From Pirellulales bacterium (GTDB lineage: Bacteria > Planctomycetota > Planctomycetia > Pirellulales > Thermoguttaceae): DNA of 6,446 nucleotides. The first letter of the stretch is position 1. The number at the start of each line of letters is the position of its first letter. Below, piece by piece: positions 1 through 5,146 of this stretch. A program made the translations under genes and the position numbers. The stretch covers positions 1-6,446 of the forward strand of contig JAUWJC010000253.1 in assembly GCA_030607895.1 (NCBI GenBank), read 5' to 3'. The notes under the pieces were generated by a model. That model was not told where the DNA came from, did not search any database, and saw only the letters and a program-made list of their open reading frames with translations.

Positions 1-283
1 CATCTTCTTCTTCCTCCTCTTCTTCTTCGGACTCGTCTTCCAGTTCTTCCTCGTCTTCGTCTTCGTCAGTTTCGGGATTGGAGGCATCGGCCTCGATGCT
101 TTCCACGGCAAGGGTGGCCTCCGGCAGCAACTCTGGCGGCATCATCAAATCCAGGGGCTCGACCAATTCGTCAACGGCAACGTCCTCACCGCAGAGCGGG
201 CAGTGGACCTGCGCGGTGTCGTCAATACCGTCCGGAACGGCAATCAATTGGTCGCATTTAGGGCATTTGTAGGCGGTGGACAT
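1..283 (-). CDS. Zinc-ribbon protein with acidic C-terminal tail (3' end outside window)
   Basis: Reading leftward from an ATG at 281-283, an open frame of 94 codons runs off the left edge without a stop. It starts MSTAYKCPKCDQLI. Two CxxC knuckles (Cys7/Cys10 in CPKC and Cys28/Cys31 in CPLC) form a four-cysteine zinc-ribbon-like module over residues 5-33. A short hydrophobic and proline-containing linker follows. From about residue 71 the chain is almost entirely Glu and Asp, encoded by the GAA/GAG/GAC run that looks like a CTT/CTC simple repeat on the plus strand. A good Shine-Dalgarno (GGGAG, complement of 290-294) sits 6 bases before the ATG and supports this start. The exact function is unknown. 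Small zinc ribbons of this kind often bind nucleic acid or a protein partner, and the acidic tail could bind basic proteins, but that is inference. The remaining C-terminus is not visible, so a larger protein is possible. Confidence 0.82.
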   Translation of the reverse strand, partial: MSTAYKCPKCDQLIAVPDGIDDTAQVHCPLCGEDVAVDELVEPLDLMMPPELLPEATLAVESIEADASNPETDEDEDEEELEDESEEEEEEEED

Positions 284-412
284 AAATAACTCCCGGGTTT
301 GCGTATCCTGTCCATCTAGTTTAGCAACCGCCGGACGTTGTTGGCTAGGGTTGACTTTGACATTCTTCCGGTGAAAGGCGGTTGTTGTCGGGGCATTCTC
401 GCTTCTGGAGCC

Positions 413-487
413 GAAAAAGGGACCAGGCTTAATTTGTGCGAAGCACCCTTCGGGCCGTTCCGGCAAATTAAACCTGGTCCCTTTTTC
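413..487. repeat. Long intergenic palindrome (REP-like), possible terminator of the M32 gene
   Basis: Arms 413-436 and 464-487 are complementary over 24 bases with one mismatch (C428 against A472). The core is GGGACCAGG preceded by five A, and the opposite arm ends in five T. The 27-base centre contains a small CCCTTCGGG hairpin. On the minus strand the structure begins 3 bases after the carboxypeptidase stop codon (491-493), and the left arm gives a T-run after the stem, so it could act as an intrinsic terminator or mRNA 3' stabiliser. I recall similar sequences being repeated between genes in planctomycete genomes, but cannot verify copy number here. The rest of the gap to the zinc-ribbon start (284-412) shows nothing convincing. 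Confidence 0.8.
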
Positions 488-490
488 CGC

Positions 491-2011
491 TCAGGAAATT
501 CCATACAGCGGGCAGAACTTGGTTCGCAGGTGCTCAATCAACGAGGCATGTGACGGGGACCGACCGCTGACGTGTTCGATCAGTGCCGGGCCAAAACGCC
601 GCTGGCCTTCCCGGTGGATGCTCTTGCGGAGCCACTCCAGCAGGGGGCGGAATGTTCCCCGCGAAAACCCATGTCCCAAATCGCCCAAGTCTGCATTAGC
701 TTTCTCAAGAAGCTGTGCGGCGTACATATTGCCAAGCGCGTAGGTAGGGAAGTAGCCCACCAGGCCGGCACTCCAATGGACGTCCTGCAGGAGGCCGTCG
801 GCATCGCCGGACGGAACGACTGCCAGGCAGCGGCGATACTGTTCGTTCCAAGCGTCCGGCAAATCGGCCACCTTCAGTTTGTCGTCCAGCAGTGCTCGCT
901 CCAACTCAAAGCGAATCAGGATATGCAGGTTGTAGGTGATCTCGTCGGCTTCCACGCGAATCAGGGAAGGCCGGACATCGTTGATGGCGAAGAAAAAGTC
1001 GTCCAGAGAAACATCGCCCAACGCTTGCGGAAAATGCTGTTGTGCTTTGGGGTAGAGGTATTCCCAGAACGGCCGGCCACGGCCGACCAGGTTCTCCCAC
1101 AGCCGCGACTGCGACTCGTGGATACCCAGCGAAACCGCTTCACCCAGCGGCAAGCCGTACTGGTCTTCCCGCAAACCCTGATCGTAAAGCCCGTGACCCG
1201 ACTCGTGCAAAATGCTGAAGAAGGCCGAGTCGAAGAGATGCTCGTCGAACCGGGTGGTGATCCGGCAATCGCGAGGACCGAGCGAACAACAGAAAGGGTG
1301 TGCCGTCCGGTCGAGCCGCCCGCGGTTGAAATCGAAGCCGATCAAGCCGGCCGCCTCTCGGCCGAGCGACTCCTGCCGATCGACCGGAAAGGTTTGCTTG
1401 AGTATCGCCACGTTAGGCCGACGACGGCTTCCGCGGATTTCGTCGGCCAGCGTGACCAGTTCATCCCGCAAACCGGTCAGCACATCGGCAACAGTCGAGG
1501 TGAGCAGTTCCGGCTCGTAATCATCCAGCAGCGCGTCGTAAGGGCACTGGCGATATCCCAGCGCTTCGGCCTCTTGACGCTTGAGGGGGAAGGTCTTTTC
1601 CAAGAGGGGGCGGAAGGCGGGGAAATCGTTGTTGCGTCGGGCTTCCTGCCACGACTGTTGACCGAGGACGGCGGTCCGGGTCAACTCCTCGACGAGCGAG
1701 CGCGGCAGCTTGATTTTCTTCTCGTATTGCCGCTTCAACCGGCGGATATTGACCCCGGTCTCGCTCAGTTCGTCTGCCGCCAGGGAGTCTTGGGCCAACT
1801 CGGCCAGCCGATCTCCGTATTGCCGATCGGTCTCGCGCTGGTGGATCATTCCCGACAGCAGCGCCATCTGCTCGGCCCGATGCTCCCCGCCGGCCTGGGG
1901 CATCATGGTCCGTTCGTCCCAGCCCAGCGCCTCTTCGATTGAGCGCAGAACCGCGGTCTGTCGGGCGTGGCGGCAGACCTGTTCGTACAGCTTCTGGGTG
2001 TCGTTTACCAT
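491..2011 (-). CDS. M32 family metallocarboxypeptidase (carboxypeptidase Taq type)
   Basis: This is a zinc-dependent carboxypeptidase that removes C-terminal residues from peptides, probably in the cytoplasm because no signal peptide is seen. Numbered from the GTG at 2023 (510 residues), the M32 signatures appear in order: HPF near 242-244, DCRITTRF at 252-259, zinc-binding HESGH at 273-277, HESQSRLWEN at 302-311 with Glu303 as the expected third zinc ligand, RPSLIRVEADEITYNLH at 351-367, and the DVHWSAGLVGYFPTYALGN block at 414-432. The length of about 500 residues is normal for the family and no key residue is missing. Start choice: the longest frame begins at a GTG (2021-2023) with no Shine-Dalgarno. 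The ATG at 2009-2011 has a weak GGA 7 bases upstream and gives 506 residues, so I prefer it. A palindrome at 2038-2066 lies just upstream, and another follows the stop directly. It is likely a housekeeping peptidase. Confidence 0.96.
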   Translation of the reverse strand: MVNDTQKLYEQVCRHARQTAVLRSIEEALGWDERTMMPQAGGEHRAEQMALLSGMIHQRETDRQYGDRLAELAQDSLAADELSETGVNIRRLKRQYEKKIKLPRSLVEELTRTAVLGQQSWQEARRNNDFPAFRPLLEKTFPLKRQEAEALGYRQCPYDALLDDYEPELLTSTVADVLTGLRDELVTLADEIRGSRRRPNVAILKQTFPVDRQESLGREAAGLIGFDFNRGRLDRTAHPFCCSLGPRDCRITTRFDEHLFDSAFFSILHESGHGLYDQGLREDQYGLPLGEAVSLGIHESQSRLWENLVGRGRPFWEYLYPKAQQHFPQALGDVSLDDFFFAINDVRPSLIRVEADEITYNLHILIRFELERALLDDKLKVADLPDAWNEQYRRCLAVVPSGDADGLLQDVHWSAGLVGYFPTYALGNMYAAQLLEKANADLGDLGHGFSRGTFRPLLEWLRKSIHREGQRRFGPALIEHVSGRSPSHASLIEHLRTKFCPLYGIS

Positions 2012-2037
2012 CGCGTAGTCCACGGTGCAATCTGGCT

Positions 2038-2066
2038 GGGAAAAAGGTGCCTGTCACCTTTTTCCC
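2038..2066. repeat. Perfect 12-bp stem palindrome with 5-base loop
   Basis: GGGAAAAAGGTG at 2038-2049 and its exact complement at 2055-2066 flank a five-base loop (CCTGT). The element sits 27 bases upstream of the preferred carboxypeptidase start and 87 bases after the lipoprotein stop. It is therefore either a terminator for the lipoprotein gene, with a T-run inside the descending arm, or part of the carboxypeptidase leader. Its A/T block inside G/C ends is shared in style, but not in sequence, with the palindrome at 413-487. It appears to be a dispersed intergenic repeat; copy number cannot be tested here. Confidence 0.75.
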
Positions 2067-2071
2067 CCCAA

Positions 2072-2099
2072 TTGTAGGAGCCGGCTGGCTTCGCGACAA
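2072..2099. repeat. Possible REP-core fragment (TTGTAGGAGCC...GCGACAA)
   Basis: The stretch starts TTGTAGGAGCCGGCT and ends TTCGCGACAA. The ends TTGT and ACAA are complementary, and the centre holds the palindrome AGCCGGCT. The TGTAGGAGC start resembles, from memory, the core of REP elements described in Pseudomonas and other bacteria. Internal pairing is poor, so it may be a decayed copy. It lies beside the stronger palindrome at 2038-2066. Confidence 0.35.
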
Positions 2100-2153
2100 C
2101 GGGAGAGGGCGGGCGGAAGACCACAAAGACATGCCCGTGGCGCGACGGCACGA

Positions 2154-2396
2154 TTAACGGACGCCGAGGTCTTTTTCGACCTGCCGGGCTTTGTTACTGA
2201 ACCCGAAGAAATCGGCCCGGTCGCTCGACTGGCGGACCTGCCCGGACCAGTCGAACGCCGCGTCGTCGCGGAACGGTTCGCCGCGAAGGTCCAGATTCGT
2301 ACAGCCCGCCAGGACCAGACATGCCAGACCCGTCGCCGTCAGGCGGCAGAAGCGGCTGGAAATCGCTTGGGCGAAAGCAGCAAGAGAACGGGACAT
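2154..2396 (-). CDS. Small lipoprotein of unknown function
   Basis: This is an 80-residue secreted lipoprotein. The N-terminus has basic residues (Arg3, Arg15, Arg18), then a hydrophobic stretch at about 19-30, then a lipobox L29-A30-G31-C32. Cys32 would be lipidated after cleavage by signal peptidase II, leaving a mature protein of about 49 residues. The mature part is polar (TNLDLRGEPFRDD, then FDWSGQVRQ) and ends ADFFGFSNKARQVEKDLGVR. I recall a similar ending in small planctomycete lipoproteins, which argues that the frame is real despite its size. The start is an ATG at 2394-2396 with a weak AAGG (complement of 2408-2411) about 11 bases upstream. No enzyme domain is present. The function is unknown; a structural or envelope role is only a guess. 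The next gene downstream is the carboxypeptidase, 130 bases away or more, without obvious coupling. Confidence 0.8.
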   Translation of the reverse strand: MSRSLAAFAQAISSRFCRLTATGLACLVLAGCTNLDLRGEPFRDDAAFDWSGQVRQSSDRADFFGFSNKARQVEKDLGVR

Positions 2397-2482
2397 TGCG
2401 TCGCGTGCCTTGAAAGTGGTTCCAGAAGAGGCGGAAGTCTCCCAAAAACGGCTCCGCTAGTCCAGGTCAATTGGCAAGCAGC

Positions 2483-2506
2483 ATGGTTGAATGGTTGAAT
2501 GGTTGA
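2483..2506. repeat. Tandem octamer (ATGGTTGA) x3
   Basis: Three exact head-to-tail copies of ATGGTTGA occupy this stretch, followed by a partial ATAG. It is a simple-sequence tandem repeat in non-coding DNA and a candidate for copy-number variation between strains. No protein frame uses it. Confidence 0.9.
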
Positions 2507-2560
2507 ATAGGGTCTTACATCCCAGCGCGGCCGTTGGCCACAACCAAAGGAAGAGGGAGC

Positions 2561-2594
2561 AGGGGCCAGGGATCAGGGGCCAGGGGCCAGGGAT
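2561..2594. repeat. 14-bp tandem repeat array, left segment
   Basis: The units are AGGGGCCAGGGATC (2561-2574), a short AGGGGCC (2575-2581), and AGGGGCCAGGGAT (2582-2594). The array stops abruptly at the start of the MITE-like element and resumes on its other side at 2824, so these two segments were probably one array before insertion. Confidence 0.85.
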
Positions 2595-2823
2595 GAATGG
2601 CACTGATATTTTCGTAAGTCGATGAGAAACAACACTTTAACGGTGCTGTCATAGCATTGGTAGCATTTATGTGAGTTGTCCTTTATAGAGGTTTTCAATG
2701 GTCTTCGTTGCCAAGACTAAGGGCTGAGTTCAACACGCGTCGTGCTGGGCGTTGCTAGCATTGCAGTGATAGCGTTGCTTAGTCGTTGGTACTCCGCTAC
2801 TTACGAAAATATCAGTGCCATTC
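2595..2823. mobile_element. MITE-like element, 229 bp with perfect 25-bp terminal inverted repeats
   Basis: The left end 2595-2619 (starting GAATGGCACTGATATTTTCG) is matched base for base by the reverse complement of the right end 2799-2823. The interior is more AT-rich than the surroundings and carries no open frame of meaningful length, so the element cannot encode its own transposase and would need one supplied in trans. It lies inside a 14-bp repeat array, which continues on both sides. No certain target-site duplication is visible. If the true ends are GGCAC...GTGCC, an AT dinucleotide sits immediately outside each end; if the whole 25 bp is used, there is none. I do not recognise the IS family from these ends. 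Confidence 0.82.
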
Positions 2824-2872
2824 GGGCCAGGGATCAAGGGCCAGGGATCAGGGGCCAGGGATCAGGGGCCAG
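2824..2872. repeat. 14-bp tandem repeat array, right segment
   Basis: About 3.5 units of the AGGGGCCAGGGATC repeat occur at 2824-2835, 2836-2849, 2850-2863 and 2864-2872. The first lacks its two 5' bases at the MITE junction, and the second has AAGGG for AGGGG. The period and sequence match the segment at 2561-2594. Confidence 0.85.
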
Positions 2873-2931
2873 TATCTTGAGAGCACCTTAACGCCGAAAT
2901 TCTGGCCCCTGACCCCTGGTCCCTAACCCCT
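2850..2931 (-). terminator. Hairpin downstream of pfkA built from opposed repeat copies
   Basis: The array end at 2851-2872 pairs with CTGGCCCCTGACCCCTGG and following bases at 2902-2923. Over 22 positions there are 20 Watson-Crick pairs, one G-T wobble and one mismatch, around a 29-base loop (2873-2901). Further C-rich repeat-like sequence continues to 2931. On the minus strand it starts 12 bases after the pfkA stop (2944-2946). It could end or protect the pfkA transcript. There is no U-run after the stem, so classical intrinsic termination is uncertain. Confidence 0.5.
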
Positions 2932-2943
2932 CTTCAGTGGCCG

Positions 2944-3933
2944 TCAACTTGCCATCGTTTCCAGCAGCTTTAGGTAGCCTTCGGGCAGGGGCTTATGGGT
3001 GGAGTAGATTTCGGGGAAGGGTGTAAGGGTCAGCTTGCCGTGGAGTTGGCCGGCCATCATGCCAGTGTGTCCGGCCAGAAGCGAGCGGACGGCGAAATCG
3101 CCCAAGCGGCTGGCCAAGATGCGGTCGGCCGGTGCGGGCGAACCGCCTCGCTGCAAGTGGCCAAGTGTGACCACCCGGGTGGGAAATGGGCAACCGGCCT
3201 CCAGCAGGTCTCGGTTCAGGATGTCGGCGCCGCCCAATTCGTCCCCTTCGGCCACGACGATCATGATCGACGATTTGCCGCGTTTCTTCAGTTCTTTGAG
3301 GTGATCGATAATTTCCCGAATATCGGTTTGGGTTTCGGGAATGCAGACGACTTCCGCCCCGGCGGCCAGGGCCGTGAACAGCGCGATGTAACCGCTGTGC
3401 CGGCCCATCACTTCAACCAGGAACATGCGTTCGTGACTATCGGCCGTGTCGCGGAGCTTGTCGACCGCCTCGACGGCCGTCTCGACGGCGGTGGCGAATC
3501 CAATGGTATAGTCCGTTCCCATCAGGTCGTTGTCGATTGTGCCGGGACAGCCGATGATTTGGCCGTCCCAGTGTCGGGCAAGGGCAACGGCACCGTTGAA
3601 TGTACCGTCGCCGCCGATGGGGATCAGGGCGTCTATTTTGTGCTTTTTCAGGATGGCGGCCGATCTTTTTCGGCCGGACTCGGTGCGGAACTCGTCGCTG
3701 CGGCTGCTGTGAAGGATCGTGCCGCCGAGTTTCGACAAATTGGAAACCGAACGGAGCGACATCAACGGTTCGCCTCGGGCGTTAATGAAGAACTCTTCCG
3801 CCAGCAGGCCGTGGTAGCCGCGCAGAATTCCGACCACCTCGTGTCCCACCCCCAGCGCGGAGCGAACCACCGCCCGCACGCAAGCGTTCATTCCCGGCGC
3901 GTCGCCCCCGCTACAAAAAACACCAATTCGCAT
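2944..3933 (-). CDS. pfkA: ATP-dependent 6-phosphofructokinase
   Basis: This enzyme phosphorylates fructose 6-phosphate to fructose 1,6-bisphosphate, the committed step of glycolysis, in the cytoplasm. The protein has 329 residues; E. coli PfkA has 320. Visible motifs are: GGDAPGMN at 9-16, GGTILHSSR at 70-78, GGDGT at 107-111, PGTIDND at 130-136 with the catalytic Asp134, MGRHSG at 176-181, and GHLQRGGSP at 258-266 for substrate binding. Gly110 and Gly131 correspond to the Gly104 and Gly124 positions of E. coli PfkA that mark ATP use; pyrophosphate enzymes carry Asp and Lys there. ATP as donor is therefore likely, which is inference from family knowledge. The start is an ATG at 3931-3933 with a weak AGGT about 5 bases upstream. 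The gene is bounded by palindromes at both ends. The upstream neighbour is a PfkB-family kinase, an unrelated fold, 105 bases away. No frameshift or missing key residue is seen. Confidence 0.97.
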   Translation of the reverse strand: MRIGVFCSGGDAPGMNACVRAVVRSALGVGHEVVGILRGYHGLLAEEFFINARGEPLMSLRSVSNLSKLGGTILHSSRSDEFRTESGRKRSAAILKKHKIDALIPIGGDGTFNGAVALARHWDGQIIGCPGTIDNDLMGTDYTIGFATAVETAVEAVDKLRDTADSHERMFLVEVMGRHSGYIALFTALAAGAEVVCIPETQTDIREIIDHLKELKKRGKSSIMIVVAEGDELGGADILNRDLLEAGCPFPTRVVTLGHLQRGGSPAPADRILASRLGDFAVRSLLAGHTGMMAGQLHGKLTLTPFPEIYSTHKPLPEGYLKLLETMAS

Positions 3934-3955
3934 TGTTTACCTGTGTGAGTTGATA

Positions 3956-4025
3956 GCCGTAGGGTGGGCATTGCCCACCGGCAGCATACACTGACGGTTT
4001 CGGTGGGCAATGCCCACCCTACGGC
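3956..4025. repeat. Paired nested palindromes (25-bp inverted arms, 20-base loop)
   Basis: The arms 3956-3980 and 4001-4025 are perfect reverse complements. Within each arm, GGTGGGCA and TGCCCACC flank a single central base, so every arm is also a 17-base palindrome by itself. The pair can fold as one long stem or as two small hairpins, the arrangement called a BIME in REP literature. It fills most of the 105-base gap between the PfkB kinase stop (4039) and the pfkA start (3933). It begins 13 bases after the kinase stop, so it may terminate or stabilise that transcript. I recall the GTAGGGTGGGCATTGCCCACC motif as a frequent intergenic repeat in several bacteria. Confidence 0.9.
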
Positions 4026-4038
4026 CCTTCCGACTTCC

Positions 4039-4992
4039 TTAAAACTCCTCGATCTTCAATTCGTGCTCTTGCATGAACGCTTCGGCTTCCGGTCGGTTGA
4101 AGACGCTTTCGGTGGCGGTGATTGAGCGGACGCAGCTTGCGCCCAGGGCGCTTCCCCACCGCAAGCAGCCGGCCGGGTCTTCGCCGGCCAGGAGACCGGC
4201 AACGTATCCGGCGTCAAAGGCATCACCCGGGCCGGTCCCGCCTACAAACTCCGTGGGATACACACCGGCCCGCAGCCTAAGGCCGTCGGTTATCAAGATA
4301 CTTCCTTCCGAGCCGCGGGTAATAACAACCGTCTGGGCGCCGGCATCCATGAACTGTTTGGCCTGATCGAGCGGATCGGCCAGGCCGGTCATGGCGAGAG
4401 CCTCGTCGTCGTTGGGTAAAAAGACGTCGGTTTCGGGCAGCAGCCGCGCGACGGCCTTCCAGCACTCGGCGTCGCCGGGCAGGACGACGTCCAGCACGGT
4501 CTTGGTTCCGCCAGCCCGGGCAGAGCGGAACAGGTCGACCATCTCGTCGGTTTCCAGCCCCGGCATCAACAGGTATCCACCTATGTAAAGTATCTTGGTC
4601 TGGCGAATCCAGTTGGCGGGGATGTGTTTAACGGCAAACCGCGTATTTGCACCGGGCGATACAATGAACCGTCGGTCCTGACCCTTGACGTTGATGATCA
4701 TCGAGCTGGCCGTGCCGATTCCCCGGACCCGATGTATCCCATTCGTGTCGACCCGGCCGGCGTTCAATGTGTCGATGACGAACTGCCCGAAGGTGTCTTC
4801 ACCCACGCATCCGCTGGCGCCCACATTGATACCCAGCCGGGCCAGGTCCAAGGCGGTATTCGATGCACATCCACCCAGGCTAAGCTGTATCCCGTCGGTA
4901 AGAACCAATTGGCCCTCGTCGGGCACCCGAGACACCGGCGTACAAGTAAGGTCGGAGAACAGGATTCCCGCACACAGACATTCAATTTCCAC
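4039..4992 (-). CDS. PfkB/ribokinase-family carbohydrate kinase
   Basis: This is an ATP-dependent kinase of the ribokinase fold acting on a sugar or related small molecule; the substrate cannot be read from the sequence. The protein has 317 residues, normal for the family. It shows the first PfkB signature LGGCASNTALDLARLG at 39-54 (sugar-binding GG and N), GxGxA-like GIGTASSMII at 91-100, the NxxE motif in LPNDDE (Asn194-Glu197), TRGSEGS at 225-231, and the ATP/anion-hole signature GGTGPGDAFDAG at 251-262 with Asp257 as the expected catalytic base. The usual Asp-Thr before xGAGD is Gly251-Gly252 here, and GAGD is GPGD. The start is GTG at 4990-4992, with AGGGA about 9 bases upstream on the minus strand. 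That Shine-Dalgarno lies inside a degenerate heptamer repeat. An oxidoreductase lies upstream and pfkA downstream, so a role in sugar catabolism is plausible but inferred. Confidence 0.93.
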   Translation of the reverse strand: MEIECLCAGILFSDLTCTPVSRVPDEGQLVLTDGIQLSLGGCASNTALDLARLGINVGASGCVGEDTFGQFVIDTLNAGRVDTNGIHRVRGIGTASSMIINVKGQDRRFIVSPGANTRFAVKHIPANWIRQTKILYIGGYLLMPGLETDEMVDLFRSARAGGTKTVLDVVLPGDAECWKAVARLLPETDVFLPNDDEALAMTGLADPLDQAKQFMDAGAQTVVITRGSEGSILITDGLRLRAGVYPTEFVGGTGPGDAFDAGYVAGLLAGEDPAGCLRWGSALGASCVRSITATESVFNRPEAEAFMQEHELKIEEF

Positions 4993-4993
4993 G

Positions 4994-5025
4994 TCAACTC
5001 GTCCCTCGTCCCTGAACCCTCGCCC
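4994..5025. repeat. Degenerate heptamer repeats in the kinase leader
   Basis: One TCAACTC at 4994-5000 overlaps four consecutive seven-base units at 4998-5025: CTCGTCC twice exactly, then CTGAACC and CTCGCCC. Read on the minus strand this is a purine-rich leader (GGGACGA repeated) immediately before the kinase GTG, and it supplies the only Shine-Dalgarno-like sequence. Unit loss or gain would therefore move the leader and possibly change translation. Confidence 0.65.
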
Positions 5026-5034
5026 CTTTCACCT

Positions 5035-5111
5035 GGTTCCCAAGCTCTGCTTGGGAACCTACCACTCGCCAGGAATAGGGTTCCGTGCGGTCCCAAGCAG
5101 AGCTTGGGACC
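5035..5111. repeat. Pair of opposed palindromes (CCCAAGC...GCTTGGG)
   Basis: The first palindrome, 5035-5059, has an 11-bp perfect stem GGTTCCCAAGC with loop TCT. The second, 5089-5111, has a 10-bp perfect stem GGTCCCAAGC with loop AGA. They are inverted relative to each other and can also pair with one another, the same layout as at 3956-4025 but with a different sequence. They lie between the oxidoreductase stop (35 bases upstream) and the kinase start. I recall the TTCCCAAGCTCTGCTTGGGAA motif as a common dispersed intergenic repeat in planctomycetes and cyanobacteria. They may be transcriptional or mRNA-stability elements. Confidence 0.9.
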
Positions 5112-5123
5112 GAGTGTAAACCC

Positions 5124-5144
5124 TCAACTCTCAACTCTCAACTC
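5124..5144. repeat. Tandem heptamer (TCAACTC) x3
   Basis: Three exact copies of TCAACTC lie in tandem and end 2 bases before the oxidoreductase stop codon (5147-5149, TAG on the minus strand). A fourth copy of the same heptamer sits at 4994-5000, on the other side of the palindrome pair. Heptanucleotide tandem repeats in non-coding DNA are known from cyanobacteria (STRR elements), but whether these are related is unknown. Confidence 0.88.
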
Positions 5145-5146
5145 TA

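Larger units (their letters stand above)
2397..2943. other. 547-base intergenic region between pfkA and the lipoprotein gene
   Basis: No protein-coding frame is credible here. The region contains, from left to right: about 85 bases of plain leader for the lipoprotein gene; an octamer tandem repeat (2483-2506); about 50 bases with no visible signal; a 14-bp GGGGCCAGGGATC-type array (2561-2594); a MITE-like element (2595-2823); the array's continuation (2824-2872); and an opposing copy forming a hairpin that ends 12 bases after the pfkA stop. No clear sigma-70-type promoter could be picked out for the lipoprotein gene. Confidence 0.8.

Noticed and set aside
1..60. CTT/CTC simple repeat as a non-coding microsatellite
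   Set aside because: It reads in frame as the acidic tail of the zinc-ribbon protein on the minus strand.
338..553. Small frames on both strands around 316-553
   Set aside because: They consist largely of the palindrome at 413-487, whose symmetry keeps frames open on both strands.
572..1942. 456-codon open frame on the plus strand
   Set aside because: It is the antisense shadow of the M32 carboxypeptidase. GC-rich codon use keeps the opposite frame open, the translation shows no family motif, and the minus-strand protein has all its catalytic signatures.
1521..2132. 203-codon minus-strand frame overlapping the carboxypeptidase start
   Set aside because: It is out of frame with the real gene, rich in Arg/Pro/Gly as expected for a shifted GC-rich frame, and would run through the palindrome at 2038-2066.
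2025..2498. 157-codon plus-strand frame across the lipoprotein gene
   Set aside because: It starts in the 2038-2066 palindrome region and crosses intergenic repeats; no motif. The minus-strand lipoprotein with lipobox is the better reading.
2995..3948. 317-codon open frame on the plus strand
   Set aside because: It is antisense to pfkA, with no recognisable domain; pfkA is unambiguous on the other strand.
2944..4992. pfkA and PfkB kinase as duplicate phosphofructokinases
   Set aside because: They belong to unrelated folds. The PfkB-family member has no feature that fixes fructose 6-phosphate as its substrate, so redundancy is not supported.
3956..5111. Palindromes as CRISPR repeats
   Set aside because: There are only two opposed copies per site, no regular spacers and no cas genes.
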